Below, piece after piece: positions 22,247 through 30,000 of a stretch of DNA of 30,000 nt. How positions within the stretch are numbered: position 1 is the stretch's first letter; every line of letters starts with the position of its first letter. The notes beneath the pieces were generated by a model. It was given only the letters and a program-made list of their open reading frames with translations. It was not told the origin of the DNA and ran no database searches. Origin of the DNA: Neocallimastix lanati (nom. inval.) (taxonomy: Eukaryota > Neocallimastigomycota > Neocallimastigomycetes > Neocallimastigales > Neocallimastigaceae); assembly GCA_016946835.1 (NCBI GenBank), contig JACVTC010000132.1, positions 475,001-505,000 of the forward strand, in the 5' to 3' direction. The translations under genes and the position numbers were made by a program.

Positions 22247-22844
22247 TGATACAATATAAGTAATAAAGTATCAGATTTCTATTTATAACGAGGTCGAGCA
22301 AATAGGGAATTTGTAAAATAATATATTCCAACTCAAAGATAATAAATAATAATTTACACAAATAATAAAATTTATTTATTTCTTTTTAAATCTTGTTTTT
22401 ATTTATTTATTTATTTTACATAAATTATTACAATTATATTTATATTCCTCTGAATATAATGATTTTTATCTATCTCTAATAATTCAATTTATATTAATAT
22501 CTTAATAATAATTTTACTTATAATTGTAGGATTCAACTCTTATCCTTTAACTATAAGTCATTACTTAATTATTTAAACTAAACTATAAGTTCTATAAAAC
22601 TATTATTTTACTCAATTAGAATTTTTAAAACAACAAGAAAAACTCTCTCTTTAACTTTTATTTCATTCTCTTCTTTTAAATTTATTAATTAATTTTATCT
22701 TGAATATTATTGGCTGTCTAATTAATTTTTAATCTATTTATATAATGATTTAGTATATTATATATTGTAATTATTTTTCACTATATTATTATAGGATTTT
22801 CTCTTTTGTTAATTTTCTTGCGTATTTCTAGCTGTATTGTATCA
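22247..22844 (-). mobile_element. 598-bp LTR-like unit with perfect 10-bp inverted ends
   Basis: The unit begins TGATACAATA (22247-22256) and ends TATTGTATCA (22835-22844), a perfect TG...CA inverted terminus. Just outside the high end, the minus strand reads AAGTGGGGGCGTTT (22845-22858), a polypurine-tract-like sequence adjoining an LTR. Outside the low end, after ACGA, the minus strand reads TGGTACGGGACG (22231-22242), which has the TGG start of a primer binding site. The five bases on each side do not match, so it is not a simple solo LTR. Orientation is inferred as minus. Alternatives are a DNA element with short terminal repeats, or the distal LTR of the gypsy element. Confidence 0.45.
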
Positions 22845-22893
22845 AAACGCCCCCACTTAGTCTATTACTTGAGTATTTAGATACAATTTATAT

Positions 22894-22937
<44 letters not shown>

Positions 22938-22976
22938 TAATGATTTATAAGATATTTATAAGATATATAAAAAAAA

Positions 22977-23007
<31 letters not shown>

Positions 23008-23035
23008 AAATTTATACTGGTTTACAAAATATAAA

Positions 23036-23089
<54 letters not shown>

Positions 23090-23557
23090 GTAAGTCATTA
23101 TTTTATTTTTGTTATATATATTGAATAATTTTAACTTAACTTTGAAATTGAAATTGAAATGAGATTTTGAAATTTAAATTTTGAAATTTAAAATTGAATT
23201 ATTAATTTATTATTATTCTAAATATTTATATAGATGTATTTATAATTTTCTTATGTATATTGTTTATATCTTAACGTGTCATTCATAATGTGATTTATTT
23301 GCGTTGTCATTTAAAATAAAATATATAAATAATAATAAAAGAAAATAATTGAATCTTGTATTGTGGTTTAACTATTATTAGAGTGTTAAGTATATATATA
23401 TCTTCTCAATTATTAATATTAATAATATTATTTATCATTATTATTATGATATTATTTATTTTCCAAAATAAATTATTTTTAAATTATTTTTCTATGTATA
23501 TATATTATATCTTTGTTATTCATAAAGTGTCGTAATAAATTATATTATACTATTATA
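22845..23557. other. Poly(T)-rich interval between repeat elements
   Basis: T tracts at about 22898-22930, 22978-23002 and 23040-23087 (roughly 48 nt) interrupt A+T-rich DNA. Short GAAATTGAAATT repeats lie at 23142-23195. No coding signal. If the unit at 22247-22844 is a 3' LTR, this is where its internal region would be, but none is recognisable. Confidence 0.5.
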
Positions 23558-23720
23558 CTATATATCATTTATTTTATTATCTATCTCATATTATATTACC
23601 TAAGTCCTATATAAATTTGTTTATACTATATATCATTTATTTTATTATCTATCTCTTATTATATTACCTAAGTCCTATATAAATTTGTTTGTACTATATA
23701 TCATTTATTTTATTATCTAT
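23558..23720. repeat. 68-bp tandem repeat, about 2.4 copies
   Basis: CTATATATCATTTATTTTAT begins at 23558, 23626 and 23694, a regular 68-nt period. The unit includes ATTACCTAAGTCCTATATAA. Copies differ by only two substitutions, so the expansion is recent. Confidence 0.9.
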
Positions 23721-23943
23721 TATATATATGGTTTTATATATTTTGTTCTATTATATATATTATCCTTTCTTATATCTTATTACTATTATCCTATATGTTA
23801 TTATCCTATTTATTTATTTATTTATTATACTATTATATACTTATTTATTCATTAAATATTTTTATTATTTATTGTATATGATTACTGTTGGTTATTTATA
23901 TATATACTATCCTATTATTGATTATTGTAACGAATCTTAAAAA

Positions 23944-24964
23944 TGGTAGACTCGGGGTTGACACTTAGATATTTAAAATCAAGCAGGGGGGGACGGGTAT
24001 TACCCTGCTTTGATTTTAAAAAAAATAAATCTTTCTTTATTAAAAATTATTTATTTTTTTTATTAATATAAAAGTTTTTTTTTTTTTTATTTAAAGTACA
24101 CATATTTAATTTTTAAGAAATTGTTACAATATTTATATTTTTTTATAAATTTAAAGTATAATTAATTGTTTATAATTTAAGTAATTTTATAGAATTATTG
24201 AATTAATTTTATATCAATAATTCATTTTTGTTTTAATTTTTATAAATATAATAATATAATATTCAAATATAATTTAATTAAAAATAATTATAAAATAAAT
24301 ATATAGAAAATAGTTTTTACTATTTTCTTTGATATTTTTAAGTTAAATAAATTGTTTTTAAAGATTAATATAATAAATTTAATAATCTTTAATTATTTTA
24401 AATAATACTTGTAATTATTTTCAAAATAAAATAAAATTTTTATAATATTTAATTAATAAATTTGATAATATTTAAATAATAATTTTTATAATAAGTAAAA
24501 TTTTTAATAATAATTTTTAATAATAAATTTAATTAATAATCTTAATAATTTTATAATAATATTTAATAGTTATAATATATAAATTTTTATAATAATATTT
24601 AATAATTTTAATAATTTTATAATATTAATAATTTATAATAATTTTTAGAATAATATTTAATTAATAATTTTAATAATTTTATAATAATTTTTATAATAAT
24701 ATTTAATTAATATTTTTAATAATTTAGTATCTTAAAAGTATAATTTTAATATTTACAATTGTATTTTAATATATACATATATTTAATAATATAACAATAA
24801 AGTGATTAATTAAAATTTATTTACATTATTTACAAATTAAAATTAATTTATATCAAAATAAATTAAATTTACAATGAGGTTTAGGTTATGAAGAATATAG
24901 GAAAGTACAATTTAGTAAAGAATTATTAATAATAAAATAAAGGTTATTAATTCATTCTTTACCA
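23944..24964 (-). mobile_element. Candidate 3' LTR of the Ty3/gypsy element
   Basis: Just past the pol stop the minus strand has a polypurine tract AGAGGGGG (24970-24977), five bases, then TGGTAAAG. At the other end, TGGTAGAC on the plus strand (23944) gives the minus-strand end ...GTCTACCA, so the block has TGGTA/TACCA inverted ends and is 1,021 bp. The inner sequence is A+T-rich with no ORF. Its low end carries a G/C-rich hairpin. The matching 5' LTR and target duplication lie outside the window, so the boundaries are provisional; the LTR-like unit at 22247-22844 is a competing candidate. Confidence 0.35.
23974..24018. repeat. G/C-rich hairpin at the end of the candidate LTR
   Basis: TAAAATCAAGCAGGG pairs with CCCTGCTTTGATTTTA (one bulged T) around a loop containing GGGGACGGGTATTA. 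It is the most G-rich sequence in the region and sits about 30 nt inside the presumed LTR end. It could be a structured RNA element such as a terminator or packaging/regulatory hairpin. Confidence 0.65.
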
Positions 24965-24969
24965 TGATG

Positions 24970-24977
24970 CCCCCTCT
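24970..24977 (-). other. Polypurine tract of the gypsy element
   Basis: AGAGGGGG on the minus strand lies 10 nt after the pol stop codon. A purine run at this place primes plus-strand DNA synthesis in LTR retrotransposons. Confidence 0.5.
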
Positions 24978-24987
24978 AAAACTCAAG

Positions 24988-27900
24988 CTACATCGAAGCT
25001 GAGTTATACTTGACTATATTCTTCAAATGAACATTCCTATTCATTTGAATTCCAGAATTTGGATCAGCCAAGGTAACCGTATTAAATTGTTTTTTTATAA
25101 CTTTAAGAGGACCAACAAAATAAGGTTCTAGTTTAGTTCTTGAAAAATTTCTAACTAGAACTAAATCACCTTCCCTAATTCTTTTTCCCTCATTCAAACT
25201 ATTCTTTTCCTCTCTTCTAGCAGCCCAATACTTATTTGCATTTTTAACATTTTCGGCTGCTTCTAAAGTCCATCGGTAATGATTTATAAATTTTTCTAAC
25301 AACACTTCATCCGATGACTTATTAATATCCTTGGTAGGTCTAGCAGCAATATCAAAAGGCTGCTGATCCTCCCTACCATAAACCAACTCAAAACTTGAAT
25401 GTTTTGTTACCTTATTTTTGGTAGTTCTAAGAGCCCATAAGGCGGATGGTAAAACTTCATCCCAATCCTTATTCTTAGAACCCAACAACCTCAATAACTT
25501 GCCGATCTCTTTATTACGGTTTTCCGTAAGTCCATTACTTTCTGGATGATATGTGGAAATAAACTTCACATATACATCATAGAGATCTAAAAATATTTTC
25601 GTCATGTCCGAGGTGAACTGAACACCATTGTCAGTTGTTATTACCTGTGGAACACCATGACGAGCAAACACATTAATTAAGAACTTAATCACATCCTGTG
25701 ATGTTATATTTTCCGTGGGTTCTGCTTCAACCCATTTGGTGAAGTAATCCACCACAACCATAATATATTGATTATTATTCTTCGTTTTAATCAAAGTTCC
25801 AATAATATCTAAACCCAAATGTATAAAAGGACCTTCTACTTTAGTTGGAATATTTTCTGTAGGTTCTGGATATGGTTGTGACCTATTCAACTGACACTTG
25901 TCACAACTTTGCACCACTCTTTTAATATCCATCACCATATTATTCCAATAAAAACTTTTACGAAGCCTTTGATAAGTCTTATAATATCCCTCATGACCTA
26001 TCTTATGGGCTTCTAAAATAAGTTTTACTCTTTCCGTTTGATCCGTAATTAATTTACGATAGTCATTAACATCAACAAAATAATCTTCACCATCTATCGT
26101 AACAAATTTTTCATTTATAAAGTCTTTAATAGTTTTAGAAAGCAACTCTTCTTCTTCCTTTGAAGTTAACTTAGTTGCCAATACCACGGAATCATCTCTT
26201 TTCTTCATCCTAGATAATGCATCGGCTAACACATTTTTCTTACCCATTTGATATTGAATTTCAACACCAAGGGTACTAACAGTTAAGCACCACCTTGCTT
26301 GCCTAGCATTATTAGGTTTTTTATTTTTAAAGAAACTGATTAAAGGTTTATGATCTGTTATTACTACTGTTTTATTAGGATTTCCTAATATATAAGATTT
26401 CAACTTAGTAATACAATAAATTAATGCAGCTCCTTCCAAGTCAGTAATGCCATAATTTTTCTCGGCTTTACTTAAACTACTACTTATATAATGAACTGGA
26501 TGTTCCTTTTTGGTTTCTAAATCTTCTTGGAGTAATACTCCTCCAATACCTTCATAGGAAGCATCCGTTCTAATTATAAACCTTTGATTAAAATTTGGAT
26601 ATTTTAAAATTGGAGCATTTATTAACTTTTCTTTTAACAGATCAAAACTTTGTTGATGTTCATTATTCCATTTATATTTAACATTCTTTCTTAATAATTT
26701 ACATAAAGGAGCAGAGATTTGAGCATATTTACCAATAAAGTTTCTATAATATCCTACTGCTCCAAGAAAAGATCGTAATTCATGAACATCAACAGGTGCT
26801 ACCCACTCCTTGATAGCCTTAATTTTGCTATCCTGGGGACTTAAACCTTTCACTGATGCCTTATGACCTAAGACTTCTACTTCAGTCTGCATAAAGGCAC
26901 ATTTTTCAATGTTAATTTTTAATTTGTGTTGGCGAAATACTTCCAACACTTGCCTAATGTGGCTTATATGTTCTTCTATACTCTTAGAGTATATTAAAAT
27001 ATCATCTATAAAGTTAAAAACAAACTTTCCTATAAATGGGAAAAGAATCCTATTCATTTCCCTTTGAAATGTAGCTGGGGCTCCGGTTAAACCAAAAGGC
27101 ATAACCTTGAATTGGTAGTTACCAAATTTTGTGGTGAAGGTGGTAATTTCTACACTTTCCTCATCCATCAAAATTTGATGATAACCAGAGTAAAGATCCA
27201 TTGTCGTAAAAATCTTTGCCCCATCTAAACTATCAAATATCTCATCAATGTAAGGTAATGAATAAGAATCTTTAACTGTTAAATCATTAACCTTACGATA
27301 ATCAATACATAATCGCCATTTACCGTTCTTCTTCGGTACTAACACTATTGGCGATGACCATTCGGAACAAGAAGGTTCAATTAATTTCTTATTAATTAAT
27401 TTAATTAATTCCTCCTTAAGTATATCCGACTTAAATTTAACTAATCTATAGCACCTTTGCTTAACTGGTTTCGCACCAGGAATTAAATTAATCTTATGTG
27501 GAGGAAGATCAGAAGGTGTTAATTCTTCTGAAGAAGTAGCAACTATTTCTAAGTTCTCCTCCAGAATTTTAATTATTTCATCTTTATATTTTTCGTTTAA
27601 AGTATTTAGGAAAATTTCATGATGAATATATTGCTTTGGGGATAATCCTTCAATTTTCTTTAAATCATTCTTTTTGGAATCCTCATCCAAAGCCTTAATC
27701 ATACACAACAACTTTTCTTCATCTTCATAATCATTATTAATAGGTGCAATAACGTCAATTACTCCCTCAGGAGTAATTTGACACAAACTATATAAAATGG
27801 GGTGGATAAACAAATTATAATCAATTTGGGTTTTCAAGTTAATTAGAATATCGTAAAAAGGATCCTCCTTTTCTACTATTCTACAATTAACCATTAATAC

Positions 27901-29037
27901 AAGATTATTAATCTTTACTGGCACCCGAATGATATAACCTTCCGAGTAATCATCATTCTTAGTTGCCAACCTAATTCTGCCACGACTAATATCAATAGGT
28001 TCATATTCGGACGGAAGCTTATCTAAAAATTGTTGAGTAATTATACTTAAATTACTACATGAATCAATTAAAGCCTTCCCCGAAATACCTTCAACTGTAA
28101 CATCAACCATGGCAATATCCTCTTCACATGGTTCGTTACCTTTACTTTTATAAGTGTGGTCTATGTTATTAACGACCACAGTCGTGGCTGACACATTATC
28201 CAACACCCCAGAGATATTAGATTGGTCCCTATCCAATTTAATACCCTGTGACACCTTATATCTTAATTTTGGAGCAGCATCCAATAACTGTCCAAAAGTA
28301 ATATTGCAATGGGCAGAATTTAAATCTTTAAGAATATCATATTCTTCTTCCCCCGATTGCATCTTAATTTTCCTAGATACTCTAGAACTTTTATTTTCTT
28401 TTTGAGTATCTTTATCTTTACTAATTAACACCTTTGTTAAATCAATTACTTTATTATTCTCCTTCACAATACTTTTATTATTATCATTATTTTCTTTCAT
28501 TAAATTTTTATTCTTTCTTTTATCATTATTTACATTATTTATAATAACTTCATCATTCACTAATGAATTATTATTAATATTATCATTACTATTATCATTA
28601 CTATGATTATTACTATAATTAGTATTACTATTGCTAGCTCTTTCATTATCACGAATTTGTCTTTCAATCTCTTTTTCTTTTTCAATTCGTGGTTGAGCTA
28701 GAATAGATGGTTTAATTTGTTTAACAATTTTATTACTTATATTATTTTCTTTTACTTCTCGTTCTTTCTGTTTTCGTAATGCAGGAGTTATTATAGGTTT
28801 AGGATTCTCCTTCAACGACTTATGAATCTTTTTCTCTGCACTACCTTCATCATTATTAACATCATAAATTTTACGTTTAGATGCTCCTACTAAATAATCA
28901 ACTTCCTTTTTATTAACCACCCTTTTATTAGCAGGAGTTTCTTCAATATTAGAAAGACGAGAATTTTTAATTTCTTTTTGATATTTAAGTGAAGCTGCTT
29001 TATTAAGTATGGGAGAGCTTCTTATCCCATTACTCAA
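24988..29037 (-). CDS. pol: Ty3/gypsy pol polyprotein: protease, reverse transcriptase, RNase H, integrase
   Basis: 1,349 codons, one unbroken frame. Residues 1-240 are K/N-rich and low complexity. The protease-like domain has KALIDSCSNLSI (D325), with Cys where retropepsins have Gly. The reverse transcriptase spans about 530-740, with D614 in TTMDLYSGYH and FIDDILIYS (D678, D679). RNase H has D825, E868, D895 and D939 (ADALSR). Integrase has an HHCC zinc site (H1011, H1015, C1045, C1048) and catalytic D1077, D1136 and E1172, giving exact D,D(35)E spacing. A GPF/Y-like motif follows (YFVGPLKV, about 1307-1314). Order RT-RNase H-integrase defines Ty3/gypsy. The frame opens at TTG (29035-29037), not ATG, consistent with synthesis by frameshifting from gag. 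All catalytic residues except the odd protease position are present, so the copy is young or active. Confidence 0.96.
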   Translation of the reverse strand: MSNGIRSSPILNKAASLKYQKEIKNSRLSNIEETPANKRVVNKKEVDYLVGASKRKIYDVNNDEGSAEKKIHKSLKENPKPIITPALRKQKEREVKENNISNKIVKQIKPSILAQPRIEKEKEIERQIRDNERASNSNTNYSNNHSNDNSNDNINNNSLVNDEVIINNVNNDKRKNKNLMKENNDNNKSIVKENNKVIDLTKVLISKDKDTQKENKSSRVSRKIKMQSGEEEYDILKDLNSAHCNITFGQLLDAAPKLRYKVSQGIKLDRDQSNISGVLDNVSATTVVVNNIDHTYKSKGNEPCEEDIAMVDVTVEGISGKALIDSCSNLSIITQQFLDKLPSEYEPIDISRGRIRLATKNDDYSEGYIIRVPVKINNLVLMVNCRIVEKEDPFYDILINLKTQIDYNLFIHPILYSLCQITPEGVIDVIAPINNDYEDEEKLLCMIKALDEDSKKNDLKKIEGLSPKQYIHHEIFLNTLNEKYKDEIIKILEENLEIVATSSEELTPSDLPPHKINLIPGAKPVKQRCYRLVKFKSDILKEELIKLINKKLIEPSCSEWSSPIVLVPKKNGKWRLCIDYRKVNDLTVKDSYSLPYIDEIFDSLDGAKIFTTMDLYSGYHQILMDEESVEITTFTTKFGNYQFKVMPFGLTGAPATFQREMNRILFPFIGKFVFNFIDDILIYSKSIEEHISHIRQVLEVFRQHKLKINIEKCAFMQTEVEVLGHKASVKGLSPQDSKIKAIKEWVAPVDVHELRSFLGAVGYYRNFIGKYAQISAPLCKLLRKNVKYKWNNEHQQSFDLLKEKLINAPILKYPNFNQRFIIRTDASYEGIGGVLLQEDLETKKEHPVHYISSSLSKAEKNYGITDLEGAALIYCITKLKSYILGNPNKTVVITDHKPLISFFKNKKPNNARQARWCLTVSTLGVEIQYQMGKKNVLADALSRMKKRDDSVVLATKLTSKEEEELLSKTIKDFINEKFVTIDGEDYFVDVNDYRKLITDQTERVKLILEAHKIGHEGYYKTYQRLRKSFYWNNMVMDIKRVVQSCDKCQLNRSQPYPEPTENIPTKVEGPFIHLGLDIIGTLIKTKNNNQYIMVVVDYFTKWVEAEPTENITSQDVIKFLINVFARHGVPQVITTDNGVQFTSDMTKIFLDLYDVYVKFISTYHPESNGLTENRNKEIGKLLRLLGSKNKDWDEVLPSALWALRTTKNKVTKHSSFELVYGREDQQPFDIAARPTKDINKSSDEVLLEKFINHYRWTLEAAENVKNANKYWAARREEKNSLNEGKRIREGDLVLVRNFSRTKLEPYFVGPLKVIKKQFNTVTLADPNSGIQMNRNVHLKNIVKYNSASM

Positions 29038-29717
29038 TTTAAACGTTTATTGTTTCTAATTTCCTTCCTATTTTTCTCAACAATTGCTCTCAACTTTGGG
29101 CAATTGTTTTGATAATGACCTGGTTCTTTACAGAAATAACAAGCCTTTATTGTTAAACTTCTCATTTTTCTTGTTAATTCCTCTATGTCATTATCTTCTT
29201 TAGGTTTAATATTAACTTTTTGTTCTAATTTATTTTTAATAGGAGGATGAAAATTAACTCTATTACTAAAAGAAGATGTATTTGCAGAAGGTGAAGGGGT
29301 AGAAGGATGTCTTCTTTGATTACTACCAATATAATTTAACCTATCTGCTTTTTCAGCAATTTTAAAGGCTTTTGACAGAGAAATGTTATCAAATAAGGTT
29401 AGACGTTTCCAGGCTTCAACATTGTTTTCAATGGAGTCTGTGTAATCTAAAACACTTATCTGACTTCTTTTCTTTTTATTTAATTTTAAATATAAAGTTT
29501 TATACTTAATATTAAAATCTTTGATTCTTTCATTTCTCTTAATTCTTAGAGCACGTAGCTCTCTTAATAAATTATTTTGATCCTCCCTAATGCCATAAAA
29601 TTCTTCTATAGCTTTTACAATTCTATTAAGGGAAGGATAAGCCTTATTCTTTTTATCAATTTCTTTATCTTCTTCATTATCATCATCCTCATCTTCATCA
29701 TTAATATCCTTATAATT

Positions 29718-29769
<52 letters not shown>

Positions 29770-29999
29770 CTATCATCATCTTTATTATTATCATCCATTA
29801 ATTCTTGGATGACTTTCCTGGTTTCACCAATTGAGGTTAAAACACAGGCATAAAATATAATCTTGGAGTCTTCAACATGTTCAAGCTTTATCCAAAGCTC
29901 TAAATCAGACTTCCAAGTTTTAACATCTAAATTTTCTTTGGATATTTTTTCAATATCCTTAAGTTCCTTTTTTAAATCTTTAAAATTAATTGTACTCAT
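29034..29999 (-). CDS. gag: Ty3/gypsy Gag (capsid/nucleocapsid)
   Basis: 321 codons from ATG at 29997-29999 to TGA at 29034-29036; upstream frame continuity cannot be checked because the window ends one base later. The N-terminal half is helical and charged, interrupted by a run of about 20 aspartates (near residues 74-95) from an ATC microsatellite on the plus strand. Residues 120-225 look like a retrotransposon capsid region (AYPSLNRIVKAIEEFYGIRE). A single zinc knuckle, CYFCKEPGHYQNNC, spans C287-C300 (CX2CX4HX4C), and a basic tail follows. Gag binds the element RNA and forms virus-like particles. It overlaps pol in the -1 frame. Confidence 0.93.
29037..29043 (-). promoter_or_regulatory. 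Predicted -1 ribosomal frameshift site (slippery heptamer)
   Basis: The minus strand reads T TTA AAT in gag-frame spacing, a canonical X XXY YYZ heptamer, directly followed by the gag TGA. Slipping back one base leads straight into the pol frame at TTG AGT AAT. No downstream pseudoknot was modelled. Confidence 0.75.
29718..29770. repeat. ATC trinucleotide microsatellite within gag
   Basis: About 17 uninterrupted ATC units on the plus strand (GAT on the coding strand) encode the poly-aspartate run in Gag. Length variation between copies would change Gag without breaking frame. Confidence 0.9.
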
Positions 30000-30000
30000 T

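Noticed and set aside
22231-22300. Possible tRNA gene suggested by a CCCGTACCA end and GAGGTCGAGCAAATAGGG
   Set aside because: No acceptor, D, anticodon or T arms could be paired; an encoded CCA is not expected in a eukaryotic tRNA gene.
22170-22361. Minus-strand 63-aa ORF
   Set aside because: It straddles the end of the LTR-like unit and has no recognisable motif.
23689-23940. Plus-strand 83-aa I/L/Y-rich ORF
   Set aside because: It is composed of the 68-bp minisatellite and A+T-rich DNA; the apparent hydrophobicity is a base-composition effect.
28154-29801. Plus-strand ORFs at 28154-28405 and 29577-29801
   Set aside because: They are antisense shadows of pol and of the aspartate-run microsatellite in gag.
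1-30000. CRISPR arrays, bacterial operons, riboswitches, rRNA
   Set aside because: No regular spacer-repeat arrays, Shine-Dalgarno-linked genes or rRNA segments; the gene structure is eukaryotic.

Overview
The window looks like nuclear DNA of an anaerobic gut fungus (Neocallimastigomycota; Piromyces, Neocallimastix or Anaeromyces type). This is an inference from four things: non-coding DNA that is extremely A+T rich and full of A/T homopolymers and (AAT)n arrays; short GT-AG introns; a highly expressed CoA-transferase with a mitochondrial/hydrogenosomal-type leader; and genes typical of a flagellated eukaryote. No bacterial features, tRNA, rRNA or CRISPR array were seen.

Layout. 144-2287 (+): a five-exon gene, assembled here from phase-compatible splice sites, for a small two-helix membrane protein that resembles TMEM249, an auxiliary subunit of the sperm/flagellar CatSper channel. 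3535-6976 (-): at least twelve exons of the nucleoporin aladin (AAAS), convergent with the first gene; its initiating exon was not found. 6977-15812: about 8.8 kb of A+T-rich DNA without a long ORF. It holds tandem repeats and a series of short, slightly GC-richer, exon-like islands that look like decayed genes or small exons. 15813-17732 (+): a two-exon acetyl-CoA hydrolase / acetate:succinate CoA-transferase, the best-supported cellular gene, with optimised codons. 18.6-19.7 kb: two diverged copies of one coding fragment (possible transposase relics) and a direct duplication. 20655-20957: a 303-bp fold-back mobile element with 15-bp repeat units, GGG/CCC ends and a perfect 9-bp target duplication. 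21.6-24.96 kb: a long hairpin, a 598-bp LTR-like unit with perfect 10-bp inverted ends, a 68-bp tandem repeat and a candidate LTR for the retroelement. 24988-29999 (-): a Ty3/gypsy retrotransposon with apparently intact gag and pol, joined by a predicted -1 frameshift at TTTAAAT directly before the gag stop. Its 5' end lies outside the window.

Working together. The CoA-transferase would make acetate and succinyl-CoA in the hydrogenosome; with succinyl-CoA synthetase (not in this window) that yields ATP. The TMEM249-like protein would belong to the zoospore flagellum and aladin to the nuclear pore. These three genes are not functionally linked. The right third is shaped by mobile elements.
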